Origin: Flavobacterium sp. DG2-3
GTDB taxonomy: Bacteria > Bacteroidota > Bacteroidia > Flavobacteriales > Flavobacteriaceae
Reading direction: 5' to 3'
Assembly: GCF_030730925.1 (NCBI RefSeq)
Contig: NZ_JAVAMB010000002.1
Location: 1-64,000 of the forward strand
Length of the DNA: 64,000 nt
A program made the translations under genes and the position numbers. Shown in pieces: positions 48,498 to 57,972 of this stretch. Each line of letters opens with the position of its first letter. The stretch's first letter is position 1. The notes under the pieces were generated by a model. That model was not told the DNA's origin, did not search any database, and was given only the letters and a program-made list of their open reading frames with translations.

Positions 48498-51029
48498 TTA
48501 TTGCTTTAGATCTTGTTTAGGAGCTTCAATTGGCTGTTTTAGAGAAATAATATTCGATAATAATCGATACGCTCCAGAAACGCCTTCTGGTAGTTCTCTA
48601 AAGAAACTCAAACCTGTATAGATGTAATATCCTTTTCCGTATGGCGCGACAAGTAAGGCTCCGTCCTTAGCAGATTCACCTTTGTCATGTGACGAAATAA
48701 TAGGAGTGAAGGCAGGATCGTATTCATTTGGATAATACAAGCCTTGTTCTTGTGTCCATCCTTTAAAATCATTTTCTGAAATTTTATTTGGCGTATTTAA
48801 AACAGGATGATTTGGCGCTAGAAAAGTAATTTTAGCATTTTCTTCAGTTACACGATCATTTGATAATTTTAACGGATACGGAGCAATTTTATCAGTTACC
48901 AGCTTTCCGTTTGTATTGTACTGCACAATCATATTTTTACCGCTTTTTACAAAATTGAAAAGAATGTTTTGCTTATTTGCCAAAGCATTTACGGTATTGT
49001 AAGCACGGATTCCGGTAATAACAGTGCTGAAAGAATCTAGTTTTTCTGGCGTAATTTCATCAGGTTTTATAACAGAAACTTTGTATCCCATTTGCGATAA
49101 ACTTTCAGGAACTTCGTCGCCTGCGCCCATGATATAAGCAATAGCATCGCCAGAAGTTCTTAAATCCATTCTAATAAATTTTGATTCAGCTGGCTTTAAA
49201 ACCATTTGTTTGGTAATATGACTGAATTCTATAATAGTCTGATCTTTGTCAAAACGTTTATTGTCAACAATTGCAACGCTTTTTGCTGTAGTTTCTTCTG
49301 GATTAAGAGGCGGTGTCACTTCAAAATAAAAGATTTGTTCAGTGCCTTTCTTCTCTAAAGCAAACGGAATTTCTTTTGGAGAAACACTCCAGCTTTTTGG
49401 CAATTCCAATTGCAAATTTCCTTTGATATTGTCTTTTCCTGCGCGTACTTTCACCGGAATCATTTTGCTTTTAGTATCTCTAAAAAGCAAAACTCTTTCT
49501 AAAATTGAAGTAGTAACTTCTGGAACTATATCTAGAAAATTATACATTTCGCCTTTTACGCCGTCGTTGTATTTATAAACAACAGTACGCTCAAACGGAA
49601 TTTCGACATCGTTAATTTTTACATTAAAAATAACTTTGGCATCTCTAATAATATCTGGAATTCCAATAATTTCCTGATTAGAAACGGTATACATTCCAAC
49701 AGTAGCTTTTTCTTTTAACCAATAAGGCTGCGTATATTCCATATTGCTTGGAAGCTGTAGCGACAGGTTGATTTTCTGATCGTTATTGTTTTTTAAAACA
49801 ATGTTTTGAGCTGTAGTCTGATTGTCTGGAAGTGTTGTTACACTAACTAACTGCATTCCAACTGCACATCTGTTAATCGCTTCAATACTTAATTTAATTG
49901 TACTTCCTGGAGTTGCTTCCTGCTCATTGGCAACAGCTTCAAGATATAAACCTGAACAAGATGCGATTATGTTTTTTATAGCTGTAGATTTAATATTTTT
50001 CCAGTGCGTATCGTCTAAAGCTTGAATCATAGAATACGCTTTAACTAAATCTGGAATACTGGCAGAAGGATTGCTGAAATCGTATTTTGAGATAATAGAA
50101 GCAATCAAATCACCAACTGGTTTTCCGTTTTTAACGCGGTTCCAACTTGTGTCAATTCCGTCAAATAAATTATCGCGTTCTTTTGGGGTTTCACCATTAA
50201 TTAGTTCTAGATATTCTGTTTCTTCACCGCGAACACCAGTACTTCCAAATCCTTGCGACTGATGACGGCTTCGGCTTAAAGCAGCAATTTCTTGGTTTGA
50301 TTTTCCGATTCCTGTGTAATAAACGCCAGTTTCAAGCTTAGTAAACTTTGATTTATTGGCTGCGTCAAATTTTTCCTGACTTCCGTAAAACCACCAAGAA
50401 GGATTAAAAAATTGGCGTTTTACCTGCCAAGGCGTAACATATTTTAATTGTTCGGGATAAACTTTCGGATCGTTTGTCAATTTAAAACTTTCAACACTCA
50501 ACATAGCAGAAGAAGTGTGATGTCCGTGCGTGGTACCCGGCGAACGATGATCAAATCTATTGATAATAATGTCTGGCTGAAATTTTCTTATTGTCCAAAC
50601 TACATCGGCTAGGACTTTATCTTTGTCCCAGATATCTAAAGTTTCTGACGGATTTTTTGAAAAACCAAAATCATTCGCTCTCGAAAAAAATTGTTCTCCT
50701 CCGTCTATTTTTCGAGCTTCAATTAATTCCTGAGTTCTAATTACGCCAAGCAATTCACGCAATTGCGGACCAATTAAGTTTTGTCCGCCATCGCCTCTTG
50801 TAAGAGACAAATAGCCTGTTCTGGCATTCATATCATTAGCCAAATACGAAATCATTCTAGTATTTTCATCGTCAGGATGCGCTGCAACGTACAATACTGA
50901 ACCCAAAAAGTTTAATTTTTTGATTTGATTGTAAATTTCAACTGAATTTGGTTTTTGTGGCTGCTGTGCAAATGAAATTTGGAAACCTATAAAAAATAGA
51001 AGAATGATTTGAATCTGTATTTTTCGCAT
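48498..51029 (-). CDS. Exported PIG-L-family deacetylase with C-terminal ThuA/GATase-like region
   Basis: 843 residues with a signal peptide (ending SFAQ, about 21). The LmbE/PIG-L zinc domain covers about 40-270: the AHPDDENTR motif (about 55-62) supplies two ligands and HGHHTSS (about 168-174) the third. The middle (about 390-620) is beta-sandwich-like. The last 200 residues resemble a class I glutamine-amidotransferase-like fold (SQMGYKVSVIKPDEIT, VTGIRAYNTVNALA, GKGYYIYTGLSFFRELPEG). The family deacetylates N-acetylglucosamine-type substrates. The symporter downstream may import the product. Confidence 0.9.
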   Translation of the reverse strand: MRKIQIQIILLFFIGFQISFAQQPQKPNSVEIYNQIKKLNFLGSVLYVAAHPDDENTRMISYLANDMNARTGYLSLTRGDGGQNLIGPQLRELLGVIRTQELIEARKIDGGEQFFSRANDFGFSKNPSETLDIWDKDKVLADVVWTIRKFQPDIIINRFDHRSPGTTHGHHTSSAMLSVESFKLTNDPKVYPEQLKYVTPWQVKRQFFNPSWWFYGSQEKFDAANKSKFTKLETGVYYTGIGKSNQEIAALSRSRHQSQGFGSTGVRGEETEYLELINGETPKERDNLFDGIDTSWNRVKNGKPVGDLIASIISKYDFSNPSASIPDLVKAYSMIQALDDTHWKNIKSTAIKNIIASCSGLYLEAVANEQEATPGSTIKLSIEAINRCAVGMQLVSVTTLPDNQTTAQNIVLKNNNDQKINLSLQLPSNMEYTQPYWLKEKATVGMYTVSNQEIIGIPDIIRDAKVIFNVKINDVEIPFERTVVYKYNDGVKGEMYNFLDIVPEVTTSILERVLLFRDTKSKMIPVKVRAGKDNIKGNLQLELPKSWSVSPKEIPFALEKKGTEQIFYFEVTPPLNPEETTAKSVAIVDNKRFDKDQTIIEFSHITKQMVLKPAESKFIRMDLRTSGDAIAYIMGAGDEVPESLSQMGYKVSVIKPDEITPEKLDSFSTVITGIRAYNTVNALANKQNILFNFVKSGKNMIVQYNTNGKLVTDKIAPYPLKLSNDRVTEENAKITFLAPNHPVLNTPNKISENDFKGWTQEQGLYYPNEYDPAFTPIISSHDKGESAKDGALLVAPYGKGYYIYTGLSFFRELPEGVSGAYRLLSNIISLKQPIEAPKQDLKQ

Positions 51030-51142
51030 ATTCTGGTTAATTGTTTTTTTGAAAGTGCTTCAAAAATACTAATTATTTTATGGAACAGTATTTAAATGAA
51101 ATGTTAATGATCGTTATTTGACAGTTATTTAAAAATAAAAAC

Positions 51143-51178
51143 AAAAAAAAGCTGCCAGTTTAATTCTGACAGCTTTTT
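51143..51178 (-). terminator. Terminator after the beta-propeller lipoprotein gene
   Basis: Minus strand: AAAAGCTGTCAG pairs with CTGGCAGCTTTT (one mismatch), followed by T8. Confidence 0.85.
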
Positions 51179-51205
51179 GAAAATATATATTTGAGCCTTT
51201 GTCGC

Positions 51206-52831
51206 TTATTTCAATTTGTTCTCTGTATCAACGTAGTTTCCAGTAATGGTAACATTGCTTCCTTTGGTCACTTTTCCATAAATAGTAATTGTAGAAGTGT
51301 TGCCAATAAAGTTGATTTTAGCACCGCTGTTCAATCTTAAATCTCCCCAAATCACAACAGAGCCTTCAATATTTAATACTGAATTATTGTTTATAATTAA
51401 TTCTGTTGGAGACGATTGCTGGTATTTACCTTGAGATAAACTTCCTCTCATATTAAATGTACCACCGCTGTTTAAAGTCAAATTGCTTAAAACGGCAATC
51501 GAACCGCAATGTGTTAAAGTTGCACCATTATTAATAATTGCTGAATTAATAGCCGTTGCTCCCTGGTACGATTTTACTTCATTAGAATTTAAAATCAAAT
51601 CTCTTCCTTGATTATACAAACCATAAGTTAAACAGCTTGCAAAAGTAGTATTTGGTTTTTCCATTTTAATGATTTTCAAACCGCCTGTTCCGCTTGCTAC
51701 ATAAATATAGTTACCGCTTGATTTTACGTAGTTTGAAGAACCTGCGATTCCTACAGAACCTAACAAATTAAGCTGTGTTGCAGATTGATACACATTAAGT
51801 CCTAAAGCACCGTTTGCAACAAATGCATAACCGTCATTGTAAGAAACGGCATTAGTTACATTGTCTTCACCAGCAGTTGCAATTCCGATAGTCTGCAATT
51901 TAGATCCGCTGTTGATGTCGTAAACGCCAAGACCGTTTGGACCTTCAGAAACAAAAAGTTTTGTTCCGTCAACATCCATCGTTCTTTTTGCACCGCTTAC
52001 ATCTGTAGAAGTTGTAAAGCTTTTTTGCAAAGCAAGATTTGACTGATTATAGATGTTAACTCCTTTATTTCCACTTAAAGTCACCACTTTATCGCTTGTT
52101 AGAGCAACAGAACGCAAATCTGTTACAGCTGCTTTTCCTGCGATTACCTTTGTAGAACTGCTTATTTTATACAAACTTCCGTTGTCTCCTGTTACCGCAA
52201 AATAGTTAGAAGCATTAGCCGCAACATCTGTTGTCACTCTGCTTTCTAAATAATTTGTAGTTAGATTGCTAGTCAATAATCCTGAGCTTAATGGCATATT
52301 AAATACAATTGCCGGATTTCCTGCAAGCTGAGCATCTTTATCGACATCTTTTGCAGCTCCGATAATTAAATTTGATCCTGAGAAAGTCAGAGATGTAATA
52401 TCAGTATTTGGAATTAGGGCAGAAGTAACCAATTTAGGTTTGTAAGGATCTGAAACATCAATAACGTCAATAGCTCCAGAATAAGCATCGCCTCTCATAA
52501 TATAAGAAACATAAGCATAATTTCCGTTTACTGTTACGTGACTAGCTTGTAATGTTCTACCGCTTGCATCAACTGGCGGTTTAACTTCGGCAATTTGAAC
52601 TAAAGGGAAAGTAGTAGTCGCTGTTTCAGCAACTTTTCCTGTCAAAGAACCGTTTTCGATCGAGATTACCCCAGAATTAGTTAGGTCAAGCCTTTTGTTT
52701 AAAGTAGATTGATCTGAGGTAATAGTAATGTTATCTGACGATTGTCCACCGTTATTGTTGTCATTATTATCGTCACAACCTATTAATAGTGACATTGCTA
52801 AAAATGAAAACAAATAAACATTCTTTTTCAT
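51206..52831 (-). CDS. LVIVD-repeat beta-propeller lipoprotein
   Basis: 541 residues. A lipoprotein signal SFLAMSLLIGC places the lipidated Cys at about residue 19, followed by an Asp/Asn-rich linker. Residues about 95-395 form LVIVD-type propeller repeats (GNYAYVSYIM, GAIDVIDVSDPYKPKLV, GLGVYDINSGSKLQTIGIA, GYAFVANGALGLNVYQ, NYIYVASGTGGLKIIKM). The last 110 residues are a second beta-rich region with LNSGGTFNMRG and LRLNSGAKINFIGNTSTITI. Probably exposed on the outer membrane. Function unknown. Confidence 0.8.
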   Translation of the reverse strand: MKKNVYLFSFLAMSLLIGCDDNNDNNNGGQSSDNITITSDQSTLNKRLDLTNSGVISIENGSLTGKVAETATTTFPLVQIAEVKPPVDASGRTLQASHVTVNGNYAYVSYIMRGDAYSGAIDVIDVSDPYKPKLVTSALIPNTDITSLTFSGSNLIIGAAKDVDKDAQLAGNPAIVFNMPLSSGLLTSNLTTNYLESRVTTDVAANASNYFAVTGDNGSLYKISSSTKVIAGKAAVTDLRSVALTSDKVVTLSGNKGVNIYNQSNLALQKSFTTSTDVSGAKRTMDVDGTKLFVSEGPNGLGVYDINSGSKLQTIGIATAGEDNVTNAVSYNDGYAFVANGALGLNVYQSATQLNLLGSVGIAGSSNYVKSSGNYIYVASGTGGLKIIKMEKPNTTFASCLTYGLYNQGRDLILNSNEVKSYQGATAINSAIINNGATLTHCGSIAVLSNLTLNSGGTFNMRGSLSQGKYQQSSPTELIINNNSVLNIEGSVVIWGDLRLNSGAKINFIGNTSTITIYGKVTKGSNVTITGNYVDTENKLK

Positions 52832-52862
52832 AAATTTCTTTTTTGGGTTTTAAAATTCGGCG

Positions 52863-52891
52863 CAAATATATAGTTTAAATGAATTGAACAA
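52863..52891 (-). promoter_or_regulatory. Promoter of the beta-propeller lipoprotein gene
   Basis: Minus strand TTG (52891-52889), an 18-nt spacer and TATATTTG (52870-52863), 31 bp before the ATG. Confidence 0.75.
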
Positions 52892-52983
52892 GGGTTTTAA
52901 TAGAGAAACTTATTGTTATACAGTCATTTATATTAAATATACAACATTTTAACAAAACATCAGATTAAACAAATCATAAAAAA

Positions 52984-53013
52984 AAGAGAGTATCATTTTT
53001 TTGATACTCTCTT
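52984..53013 (-). terminator. Terminator after the His/Asp-tailed protein gene
   Basis: Minus strand: AAGAGAGTATCA pairs with TGATACTCTCTT, followed by T8. Confidence 0.9.
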
Positions 53014-53037
53014 GTATTGATTACTAGTAATTTAGCA

Positions 53038-53556
53038 TTATCTTCTTCCTCTTCCGTGATCATGGTCATGATCGTGGTCGTCATGGTCATGTCTTCCGTG
53101 GTGTTTATCGTGTTTGTCGTAATGTTTGTAGTCTTTACGATCGTAATGACGACGCTCACTATAACCGTAAACCGGTCTTGGTTTGTAAGGTCTTTGCGGA
53201 GCTCCGTGGTATCCTCTATAGTATTTTACTTTATGACGGTCAAAGTAGGTGTACGGAGTTCTACCATGATAATCTGTCAATACTACTTTGTAACCTCCAT
53301 ACAAATCGTAGTTTCTATATTGTCTAGGCAAGTATCTTGCTCTTACCCATTTTCCTCCTCCAAAATAGATGAATTGAGAAGCACGAACATCATAGTAGGC
53401 TTCAACATCTGGAAGATAGTAATATTCCATTTCTGTATATCCTGCTGGCCCCCAAGCCGGTGGAGATCCAATGTTTACGTTTACCGATACTTGGGCTTGC
53501 GTGGCGTTTGCAACCATTAGAAATAATCCGGCGATTGCTAATTTTATCGTTTTCAT
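53038..53556 (-). CDS. Secreted protein with a His/Asp/Arg-rich C-terminal tail
   Basis: 172 residues with a signal peptide (ending NATQAQ, about 22). Residues 25-110 are aromatic and Tyr-rich (GSPPAWGPAGYTEMEYYYLP, YYDVRASQFIYFGGGKWV, PRQYRNYDLYGGYKVVL), a pattern I know from flavobacterial hypothetical proteins. The final 40 residues are almost only His, Asp, Lys, Arg and Tyr (HDHDDHDHDHDHGRGRR), which looks able to bind Zn, Ni, Cu or Co. Predicted periplasmic or surface; role unknown. Confidence 0.8.
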   Translation of the reverse strand: MKTIKLAIAGLFLMVANATQAQVSVNVNIGSPPAWGPAGYTEMEYYYLPDVEAYYDVRASQFIYFGGGKWVRARYLPRQYRNYDLYGGYKVVLTDYHGRTPYTYFDRHKVKYYRGYHGAPQRPYKPRPVYGYSERRHYDRKDYKHYDKHDKHHGRHDHDDHDHDHDHGRGRR

Positions 53557-53733
53557 CTTTTTTATTTTTTTAAAGGTTATTCTTGAATAGGGATATTCAC
53601 ATACTGTGCCAAAAAATAAAAACAGATGTTTTTCGTCGAATAAAAATGCATTTTATCGAATTTAGAATAACCCGAAAAGATGTAATTATTTGAATTTTAA
53701 AACTTTAATTATTAGAAGAAAAAAGTAAAAAAA

Positions 53734-55566
53734 TTATCTGTAATCGACAATTCTAGGTTTTGCGAGTTCAAAATTTTGCAATTTGTAATCGGTGGTTTCA
53801 AAGGTATTGGTTTTGAAAACATTATCGCCTTGCTGCGGAATACTTGGGTAATAGGAAAGAGAAAGCTGGAACGAACTGAAAACCAAATAGTCATTGTTGA
53901 TAAGCAGTCCTACGGTAATTTTAGAATAGGGTTTGCTTTTGGTCATAGCCACTTCTGGACTTCCTAATACGGCAACTGAATAATTAAAAAATGGGTTTAA
54001 ACGAAAACCTAACAAAGAATGAGGCGAATAGGTTTGAGTTTGAAGGGATAAAACTGCTTTACTGGTTCCGTAAACTGCACTGTTGAATCCTGGAATACCA
54101 TTAATTTCATTTATATTTAATTCATCTGCAATAATATTATCTCTATTAATGCCAATAACAAACTTCGGATTAACGAATTGTCTCAATTTCCAATTTCCAA
54201 TACTATACAACTTGGTAAAATAATTTGATTCTAATAAAAATGCCGTCTGATAGGTTTTGGACTGATGGAAAAAAGTTCCTGCCTCAAAATTCATGCTTAA
54301 GAAACCGAGACGATAGTAATTTCCAAAAGAATATTGTGCGCCAATATAAGGCCTCCAGTAAGTGTTTTTGTACTGATAGCCAAAAGTAATTCCGTAGATT
54401 CTTCCCGTAGCGACGTCTTCGGTCTGTCCATTTCTAAAAATATAACTATCCTGAATAAATTTTCGGGTGTTTAAACCTATTCCGCTTAAAATCAGCTTTT
54501 CGTCAGAAAAAAAATGATCAGGATCGTATTCTTCAGTTGGTGTTTCACTGAAATTTTTATTCATAAATCTTGCCGTCGCAATAAGATTGGTAATGGCTTT
54601 ATGAGGATCTTCAAAAACTTTAAAAGCGCGTCCCGCCCAAAGATCTTGAGAGGTATATTTTACAGGTTGGTAAGCATACGTAAGATCGGGAGCCTGAAGG
54701 GTATCTTTACGAAAATATTCATCTACATATACACCACCAGCCCATTTGGTCAGAGGAGAGTAGAAGTCTCGCTCAACATTTATACTTTTAATATAATTAT
54801 TGTCTAAGTCCATATTATAATGGAGAACAGTTCCAATATAAGTATTTTTAATATTCGGAACCGTATAAGTAGCTTCATTAGCAGTTCGTCCGTCATCAAA
54901 GCGGTTTGTAAAACGATATTCTAATTGCTGACCAGAGCCAAAAAAATCTTTTTCTTTAAAACCTACGGAAACTCGATTACTCGAAATAGAAAACCTCGGA
55001 ATCGTACTCCAGGAATCCAAAACACGAATCGTAACATCTACTGAATCTGAAGCTTGTCCAACACTCTGATTCGAAATTCGAACAGCCGTAACATAACGCT
55101 GTGCACGAATCAAACGTTCAGACTCCAGAACTTTATAAGTATTGTAAGGTGTATTTTTCTTAAAAAGCAACAAATTATAAATCGCTATTTTTTTTGTTTT
55201 TAAGTGAAGTCGGTTACCCATTCTTTCTCCCCAATTTTTAGGCATTTGAGTGGTATCGGCAACCGAATGTCCAAAAGGATCTAACGTAATAATATTGATT
55301 TTTCGAATAATTTTTCCTTCGTAATTGGTCGAATCAATCTTAACAAGCAATTCTTCTTTTTTCTTAGACTTTTTAGATCTGAAAAACAATTTATGCATGG
55401 TCTGCGTAAATTTATTTTTCTTAGAGTAATTTCTAATTTTGGTATAAATCTCCGTACTGTCTTTTTTGGTTTTTGGCTCTTTTTTATTCTGATCTACTTG
55501 CGCATATCCGCTTTGTAAGCAAAAGCACAGCAAAATAAAAAACAGTATTTTTTGATGTAAAGACAT
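53734..55566 (-). CDS. Outer-membrane BamA/Omp85-like barrel protein
   Basis: 610 residues with a signal peptide (ending SGYAQ, about 22). Residues about 75-190 contain POTRA-like pieces (GKIIRKINIITLDPFGHSV, RLIRAQRYVTAVRISNQSV, DSVDVTIRVLDSWS). From about 195 to the end it is amphipathic strands with aromatic residues at ends (GFKEKDFFGSGQQLEYRFTN is typical of the first Omp85 strands). Unlike BamA it has only one or two POTRA units. Function unknown; an outer-membrane secretion or assembly role is the family expectation. Confidence 0.75.
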   Translation of the reverse strand: MSLHQKILFFILLCFCLQSGYAQVDQNKKEPKTKKDSTEIYTKIRNYSKKNKFTQTMHKLFFRSKKSKKKEELLVKIDSTNYEGKIIRKINIITLDPFGHSVADTTQMPKNWGERMGNRLHLKTKKIAIYNLLLFKKNTPYNTYKVLESERLIRAQRYVTAVRISNQSVGQASDSVDVTIRVLDSWSTIPRFSISSNRVSVGFKEKDFFGSGQQLEYRFTNRFDDGRTANEATYTVPNIKNTYIGTVLHYNMDLDNNYIKSINVERDFYSPLTKWAGGVYVDEYFRKDTLQAPDLTYAYQPVKYTSQDLWAGRAFKVFEDPHKAITNLIATARFMNKNFSETPTEEYDPDHFFSDEKLILSGIGLNTRKFIQDSYIFRNGQTEDVATGRIYGITFGYQYKNTYWRPYIGAQYSFGNYYRLGFLSMNFEAGTFFHQSKTYQTAFLLESNYFTKLYSIGNWKLRQFVNPKFVIGINRDNIIADELNINEINGIPGFNSAVYGTSKAVLSLQTQTYSPHSLLGFRLNPFFNYSVAVLGSPEVAMTKSKPYSKITVGLLINNDYLVFSSFQLSLSYYPSIPQQGDNVFKTNTFETTDYKLQNFELAKPRIVDYR

Positions 55567-55644
55567 GCGGTAATTTTCTTCTAATAAAGATTAAGTTTTA
55601 TGAATATAAGGAATAAATAAATGCTATGCTAGCATAACGCTTTT

Positions 55645-56745
55645 TTAATTTTCTGCTGGAATTTTTCTTTTCCTCCAAGCAAATTTTCGGGGCACATGAT
55701 TTCCCATGAGATAACCCCAGGCCGAAAGCGATTCAATTCGGTCAAAAATGATTTTTAAGATAGCCAAAAGCGGGATGGCTAAAAACATTCCGGCAATTCC
55801 GGCAGCCGCACCGCCAACAATAATTCCCATAATGGAAACAAAAGCGTTTATTTCTACTTTAGAATTAATAATTAAAGGAACAAGCAGATTATTATCAATA
55901 AATTGGACAATAATATTTACAATAAGGATTCCGGTAATTACTGACATTTCTCCAGAGCCTGTTAAAGATGCGAGGACAGTAATAATTCCAGCAATTGTAA
56001 TTCCGATATACGGAATAAGATTCAAAATTCCCGTAATTAATCCGAGCAGAATGAAGTATTTAATGCCAATTATCCATAGCCCCAAACTGGTTAAGACCGA
56101 AACCACAATCATTTCGATAATTAAACTTACGATATAATTGTTGATCGAAACTTTTATCTGTCCTAAAATATCCTGCAAAACATCATGATTTTCTTTTTTG
56201 ATTAGTTTCGCAAAAAACAGTTTAAAGTGCTCTTTATAAATTAGAAATAGAAAAGTATAAATAATCATAATTGTGCTGTCTAAAAGAACATCACTTATAG
56301 AAATTATAAACGATCCCAATTTTGCCTGACCTGTTTTAACTGAGTCTTGAGTAACAGAATCCAAGTATTTTTTTTGTTCACCTATACTGACCTCAAAATT
56401 CTCTCGTATGAATTTATGAATTTCAAGGATAAAAGCATTTGCATTTTTCTTTATCGTATCAAAATCATTTGCCATGTAGGTGACTTGATAGGAAATAAAG
56501 ACCAGAATTCCAGCTATCACCGATATAAAAATGATCATACAGATTAACGCCGCAAGGTGCCTAGGAAACTTAAGTTTGGTGTTTAAAAATGTAAAAATCG
56601 GAAGCAATAAAACGGCAAATAAAAATGCCATTAGAATTGGTGTAAGTATATTTTTTCCGAGACAAAAAATGAATGCAAAACAAATTAAAGTTACAAGAAT
56701 AAAGGAAAGTTTTGCATAGAACGGTAAAGTTATGGGCCGAGTCAT
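55645..56745 (-). CDS. AI-2E family transporter (PerM/TqsA-like)
   Basis: 366 residues with about seven or eight transmembrane helices: a pair at the start (ILVTLICFAFIFCLGKNILTP), a soluble helical domain (about 85-150), and the conserved C-terminal helices with GLITGILNLIPYIGITIAGI and VGGAAAGIAGMFLAIPLLAI, the family hallmark. Members export or exchange autoinducer-2, sodium or other small solutes; no substrate can be assigned. It stands alone, though the MscS-to-DUF2520 gene run lies just upstream on the same strand. Confidence 0.88.
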   Translation of the reverse strand: MTRPITLPFYAKLSFILVTLICFAFIFCLGKNILTPILMAFLFAVLLLPIFTFLNTKLKFPRHLAALICMIIFISVIAGILVFISYQVTYMANDFDTIKKNANAFILEIHKFIRENFEVSIGEQKKYLDSVTQDSVKTGQAKLGSFIISISDVLLDSTIMIIYTFLFLIYKEHFKLFFAKLIKKENHDVLQDILGQIKVSINNYIVSLIIEMIVVSVLTSLGLWIIGIKYFILLGLITGILNLIPYIGITIAGIITVLASLTGSGEMSVITGILIVNIIVQFIDNNLLVPLIINSKVEINAFVSIMGIIVGGAAAGIAGMFLAIPLLAILKIIFDRIESLSAWGYLMGNHVPRKFAWRKRKIPAEN

Positions 56746-56846
56746 TTTATTTTTATTTAGCTGAATTTATAAAACAAATATTACACTTTATTTGTCTTTT
56801 TCTGTTCTAGCTTTTTTTCTGGCCGTTATAAAATTCCCATTAGATT

Positions 56847-57377
56847 TTAGTCAAAAAACTCGCGCTCTTCATACTTTGCCGGAATGATTGAAATTCCTTT
56901 TTGCAACAGTAAATTATTAGGAAAAACAATTTTTTCTCCTTCTTTCGTTTTTAAGCTTACATGAAAAGTATTAATATCTTCAATTTCAGCCTCTATAGGG
57001 AAATCTTTGTCGTGTATTTTAATCGTGTCTCCAATTCGGAAAGGGAAGGAGAAAAATAAAACCATTCCAGAGGTAATGTTGCTCAGAATAGACCATTGCG
57101 CAAACATAGCAACGCCAATTACCGTTGCAATCGATGAAATAGTGAGAAAAATATCTTCTGTCTGAACTCCCCATATCACAATTAGACTTGTTACAATGAG
57201 AATGTTCATCAGAATATTAATATACTTGATAACCAAATTGGTACGATGCTCAAATAACTGACTTGTAGAAGCAAAACGTCTTATTAATTTAGCAATTACC
57301 ATTCGCAGCACAATCAAAATAGTAATAAGAACGATTGTGGCAATTATTTCTCGGCTATACTCTTTAAAAGAAAACAT
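56847..57377 (-). CDS. Short MscS-type mechanosensitive channel
   Basis: 176 residues. Two helices (IVLITILIVLRMVIAKLI; NILIVTSLIVIWGV) are followed by the pore helix TM3 (ISSIATVIGVAMFAQWSILSNITSG) and the beta domain (PFRIGDTIKIHDKDFPIEAEIEDINTFHVSLKTKEGEKIVFPN). E. coli MscS has 286 residues. Here the C-terminal alpha/beta vestibule domain is absent after about residue 165, so the channel would have a different cytoplasmic exit. It follows maf by 10 bp. Confidence 0.88.
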   Translation of the reverse strand: MFSFKEYSREIIATIVLITILIVLRMVIAKLIRRFASTSQLFEHRTNLVIKYINILMNILIVTSLIVIWGVQTEDIFLTISSIATVIGVAMFAQWSILSNITSGMVLFFSFPFRIGDTIKIHDKDFPIEAEIEDINTFHVSLKTKEGEKIVFPNNLLLQKGISIIPAKYEEREFFD

Positions 57378-57387
57378 AAATAAATTT

Positions 57388-57972
57388 TTACACTAATGTA
57401 GTCAAAAATTCGTAAACTTTGGCTGTCGGAAGTCCCATAACATTCGTATACGAGCCTTCTACTTTTGCAACTGCCATAAAACCAAACCATTCCTGAATGC
57501 CGTAAGCACCAGCTTTATCGTAAGGTTTGTAATTTTCGATATAATATTGAATCGCCTCGTCTGACAAATCGTTAAAAGTTACCTTCGTAACATCATTAAT
57601 CAGGGTAGAAGAGGAGTTGGTTTTAAAGCAAACCGATGTAAAAACTTCGTGAGTAGTATTCGACATAGATTTAATCATTGCAAAAGCTTCTTCAGCATTT
57701 TTTGGCTTTCCTAAAGCTTTATTTTGATGCCAAACAATCGTGTCGCTTGTAACTAGAATTTCATTTTCATTTAATTCTCCTTCAAATGCATTTGCTTTTA
57801 ATTCAGCAAGATAATCGGTTATTTCAGCCGCTTTTAATTCTGGAGGATAAATTTCTTCCACATCTTTTAAGCGAATTTCAAAATCAAGGTCTAAATCCTT
57901 AAAGAACTGTTGTCTGCGCGGAGATCCCGACGCCAAAATGATTTTATATTTTTTTAGTTTTTCTTTAAGCAT
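57388..57972 (-). CDS. maf: Maf-family nucleoside triphosphate pyrophosphatase
   Basis: 194 residues. The N-terminal ILASGSPRRQQFF (about 13-25), TSDTIVWHQNKALGKPKN (about 78-95) and DKAGAYGIQEWFG (about 150-162) are the conserved catalytic blocks. Maf proteins hydrolyse non-canonical or methylated nucleotides (dTTP/UTP or m7GTP class) and affect septum formation. Its start codon lies inside the UbiA gene end (8-bp overlap). Confidence 0.95.
   Translation of the reverse strand: MLKEKLKKYKIILASGSPRRQQFFKDLDLDFEIRLKDVEEIYPPELKAAEITDYLAELKANAFEGELNENEILVTSDTIVWHQNKALGKPKNAEEAFAMIKSMSNTTHEVFTSVCFKTNSSSTLINDVTKVTFNDLSDEAIQYYIENYKPYDKAGAYGIQEWFGFMAVAKVEGSYTNVMGLPTAKVYEFLTTLV

Noticed and set aside
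53017..53520. 167-codon Val/Met-rich frame on the plus strand
   Set aside because: It is the antisense of the His/Asp-tailed protein; the apparent repeats only reflect GAC/CAC codons on the other strand.
53590..53616. TTGGCAC-type sigma-54 site before the His/Asp-tailed protein gene (minus strand)
   Set aside because: The -24 half is good but the -12 half reads GTGA instead of TTGC, so it fails the most conserved position.
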